A stretch of DNA of 35,655 nucleotides from Phycisphaerae bacterium (GTDB lineage Bacteria; Planctomycetota; Phycisphaerae; Phycisphaerales; SM1A02), in assembly GCA_002689385.1 (NCBI GenBank), contig NZFX01000081.1:22595-58249 (forward strand), written 5' to 3'. Position 1 is the stretch's first letter; each line of letters begins with the position of its first letter. The notes beneath the pieces were generated by a model that saw nothing but the letters and a program-made list of their open reading frames with translations, did no database searches and was not told the DNA's origin. The position numbers and the translations under genes were made by a program. Positions 34,019 through 35,655 of the stretch are shown here, piece after piece.

Positions 34019-35047
34019 ATGAGTTCAAATGAAAATATACAGAAAAGTATTCTTGGGTTGGTTGATCATGTTGGCAACTTTGCACAAGGCGACCCCCGAC
34101 GTGAAATGATTGGCCAGATGGTTGACACCTGTTTAAAAATGGCAAAAGACGGGCACGATGATGGGCAAGTAAAACTTGTCACACACGCACTTAAAGAAAT
34201 GCGATATGGATACCAAGTTTTTAATAGGTACATCGGCATTCGTAAAGTGTCAATTTATGGTTCCGCGCGCACTCCAGAGGATCACCCTGACTACATTGCG
34301 GCTTCTGAATTTGGCCGTCTTATGGCTGAGCAAGAATGGATGGCGATAACTGGCGCTGGTGACGGCATCATGAAGGCAGGGCACGAAGGTCCTACTCGAG
34401 AGGCTAGTTTTGGGCTTGCTATTCGCCTACCGTTTGAAACTACAGCGAATGCAATCATTGAAGGCGATGCGAAACTTATAAACTTCCGTTACTTTTTTAC
34501 GCGCAAATTGATGTTCATGACGCATTCTGACGCAGTTGTTGGTTGCCCTGGTGGTTTTGGTACCCAAGATGAATTGTTTGAAGCATTAACACTTGTACAG
34601 ACAGGTAAGTCAAATATTATTCCAATTGTTATGATTGCAGGTGAGGGTAATGATTATTGGATTAACTGGGAAAAACATGTGCATACAGATTTGCTTGGAC
34701 ACAAAATGATCAGCGAAGAGGATGAGTCGTTATTCCATGTCGCAAGTTCTCCGCAGGACGCTGTTGAGCACATCATGCAGTTTTATAGAGTCTACCATTC
34801 AAGCAGGTATGTCCATGGCGATTATGTGATTCGCATTCATAAAGAAGTGACCCAAGATTCAATTAACCGTTTGAACGCAACTTTTGGCGACATACTACGA
34901 GACGGCGAAATGGTTCAAAGCGGCGGCGCACATCCTGTAGAAAAAGATCACGTTGACTTGCCTCGCTTGATTGTTCCGCATAAGCGAAGAAGTTTCGGGA
35001 GATTACGCCAGCTCATCGACATGGTGAACACATGCGATTTTGCATAA
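34019..35047 (+). CDS. LOG-family (PpnN-like) nucleotide nucleosidase
   Basis: 342 aa from ATG 34019. The Rossmann-type core carries VSIYGSARTPEDHPDY, ITGAGDGIMKAGHEG, FRYFFTRKLMFM and the signature PGGFGTQDELFEAL, shared by LOG/'lysine decarboxylase-like' proteins. Characterised members cleave nucleotide 5'-monophosphates or cytokinin ribotides to base and ribose phosphate. At this length, with added N- and C-terminal helices, it is nearer the long PpnN-type than the short ~190-aa LOG, but the exact substrate is uncertain. The upstream in-frame GTG 34001 lies inside the predicted promoter. The next gene starts inside its last codons. Confidence 0.87.
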   Translation: MSSNENIQKSILGLVDHVGNFAQGDPRREMIGQMVDTCLKMAKDGHDDGQVKLVTHALKEMRYGYQVFNRYIGIRKVSIYGSARTPEDHPDYIAASEFGRLMAEQEWMAITGAGDGIMKAGHEGPTREASFGLAIRLPFETTANAIIEGDAKLINFRYFFTRKLMFMTHSDAVVGCPGGFGTQDELFEALTLVQTGKSNIIPIVMIAGEGNDYWINWEKHVHTDLLGHKMISEEDESLFHVASSPQDAVEHIMQFYRVYHSSRYVHGDYVIRIHKEVTQDSINRLNATFGDILRDGEMVQSGGAHPVEKDHVDLPRLIVPHKRRSFGRLRQLIDMVNTCDFA

Positions 35048-35655
35048 CACTCTTTCTGTTTTTTCTTGTAGGTTGTAATGCACCAAAAAGCGAACCTATA
35101 GTATTTGAAGTTGAAACAACCATTGAACCAACTGCTGACGGAGTGCTGGTGACGAAAATTGTTATCTCTCCACAAGACGGCGGCTATAGTAAAATGCTAT
35201 CCGAGTTTGGGGAACCACTTAAAAGTATCGAGTTAGCAAAAGGGCTCGAGGCTGAAGGTCTTTCAGCTCGAGTGATTGATGCAGTGGATGTGCCAGCGAT
35301 TATCTCCACAATAGGAACACAGGACGACAGTGCGTTTGTTTGGCACGGCCAGTTTGTTCAATGGCGGGCGGTTATCCAACGACGGATTCCTGATGACGGT
35401 ATTCTTGTTGTTGCTTCTGGCCGTTCTCATTTTGTCGACAAAGGCTTTTTGTCAATCCTTTCTCGAAGTTGGTTATTGCATCGAGATTCAGAACTTTCAG
35501 TCTATGTCCAGCTATTGCCAACTTGGCATATTCCTATTGAAGGTGGACTCGTCTTGGCGCAAGGAGAGGCTGCGAAACAATCGACGTTGTTTCGAGAGTT
35601 GGAAATTGAATTGCTGCTCGCAGATGGTGAGGCGCTTTTACTGTCCACTGAACTT
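35032..35655 (+). CDS. Lipoprotein of unknown function (cut by window end)
   Basis: ATG 35032 opens a frame that stays open to the last base (208 codons seen). It begins MRFCITLFLFFLVGCN, a signal with lipobox LVGC, so a membrane-anchored exported lipoprotein. The visible body (VFEVETTIEPTADGVLV..., later ARVIDAVDVPAIISTIG, VWHGQFVQWRAVIQRRI) has no motif I recognise. It overlaps the LOG gene stop by 16 nt in another frame and is probably co-transcribed. Confidence 0.78.
   Translation, partial: MRFCITLFLFFLVGCNAPKSEPIVFEVETTIEPTADGVLVTKIVISPQDGGYSKMLSEFGEPLKSIELAKGLEAEGLSARVIDAVDVPAIISTIGTQDDSAFVWHGQFVQWRAVIQRRIPDDGILVVASGRSHFVDKGFLSILSRSWLLHRDSELSVYVQLLPTWHIPIEGGLVLAQGEAAKQSTLFRELEIELLLADGEALLLSTEL

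Overview
The window most likely comes from a planctomycete, probably of the Phycisphaerae type, with moderate to low GC. The evidence is: several exported proteins that end in a two-repeat dockerin-like domain closing on W-G-x-C at the stop codon; cysteine-rich ACC...GG modules between domains; a PknB-type membrane Ser/Thr kinase; an exported protein with four TRASH/YHS-like cysteine modules; and biosynthetic genes (trpE, mqnD) scattered as single genes or short operons. The assignment is inferred from protein style only.

Left part (1-6500): the 3' end of an FG-GAP/dockerin exported protein, a transmembrane Ser/Thr kinase, a lipoprotein glutathione peroxidase, and on the minus strand an exported tyrosine-phosphatase-like protein that ends in a haem-binding CxxCH. 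Then comes a visibly GC-richer gene for an exported gluzincin metallopeptidase, next to a tRNA-Gly(GCC). This looks like a transferred segment beside a tRNA gene.

Middle part (6500-16950): an array of three large exported metallopeptidases (fungalysin-like, reprolysin-like, fungalysin-like). They share beta-rich C-terminal modules and dockerin-like tails, and a degenerate dockerin fragment lies between the first two. Two strong terminators close the outer genes. On the minus strand follows the four-module TRASH/YHS protein, preceded by the wreck of a heavy-metal CusCBA/Czc-type efflux operon: the N-terminus of a TolC-like gene is joined by deletion to the last ~95 codons of an RND pump gene.

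Right part (16950-35655): core genes. mutY with an exported unknown protein; a convergent pair of minus genes for a SPOR lipoprotein and a PgpH-type 7TM-HD cyclic-di-AMP phosphodiesterase; divergently an acyl-CoA ligase and mqnD; then on the minus strand ABC ATPase-ruvC and, separately, cyclophilin-ACT protein; finally on the plus strand trpE, a giant AsmA-like protein, a LOG-family protein and a lipoprotein cut by the window end. Between ruvC and the cyclophilin gene sit two similar short promoter/hairpin/terminator units that look like tandem small RNAs.

A general feature is that many genes lack a Shine-Dalgarno sequence and instead carry a TAnnnT -10-like hexamer 6-8 nt before the start codon, suggesting leaderless transcripts. 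The exported metallopeptidase genes and a few others have purine-rich ribosome sites.
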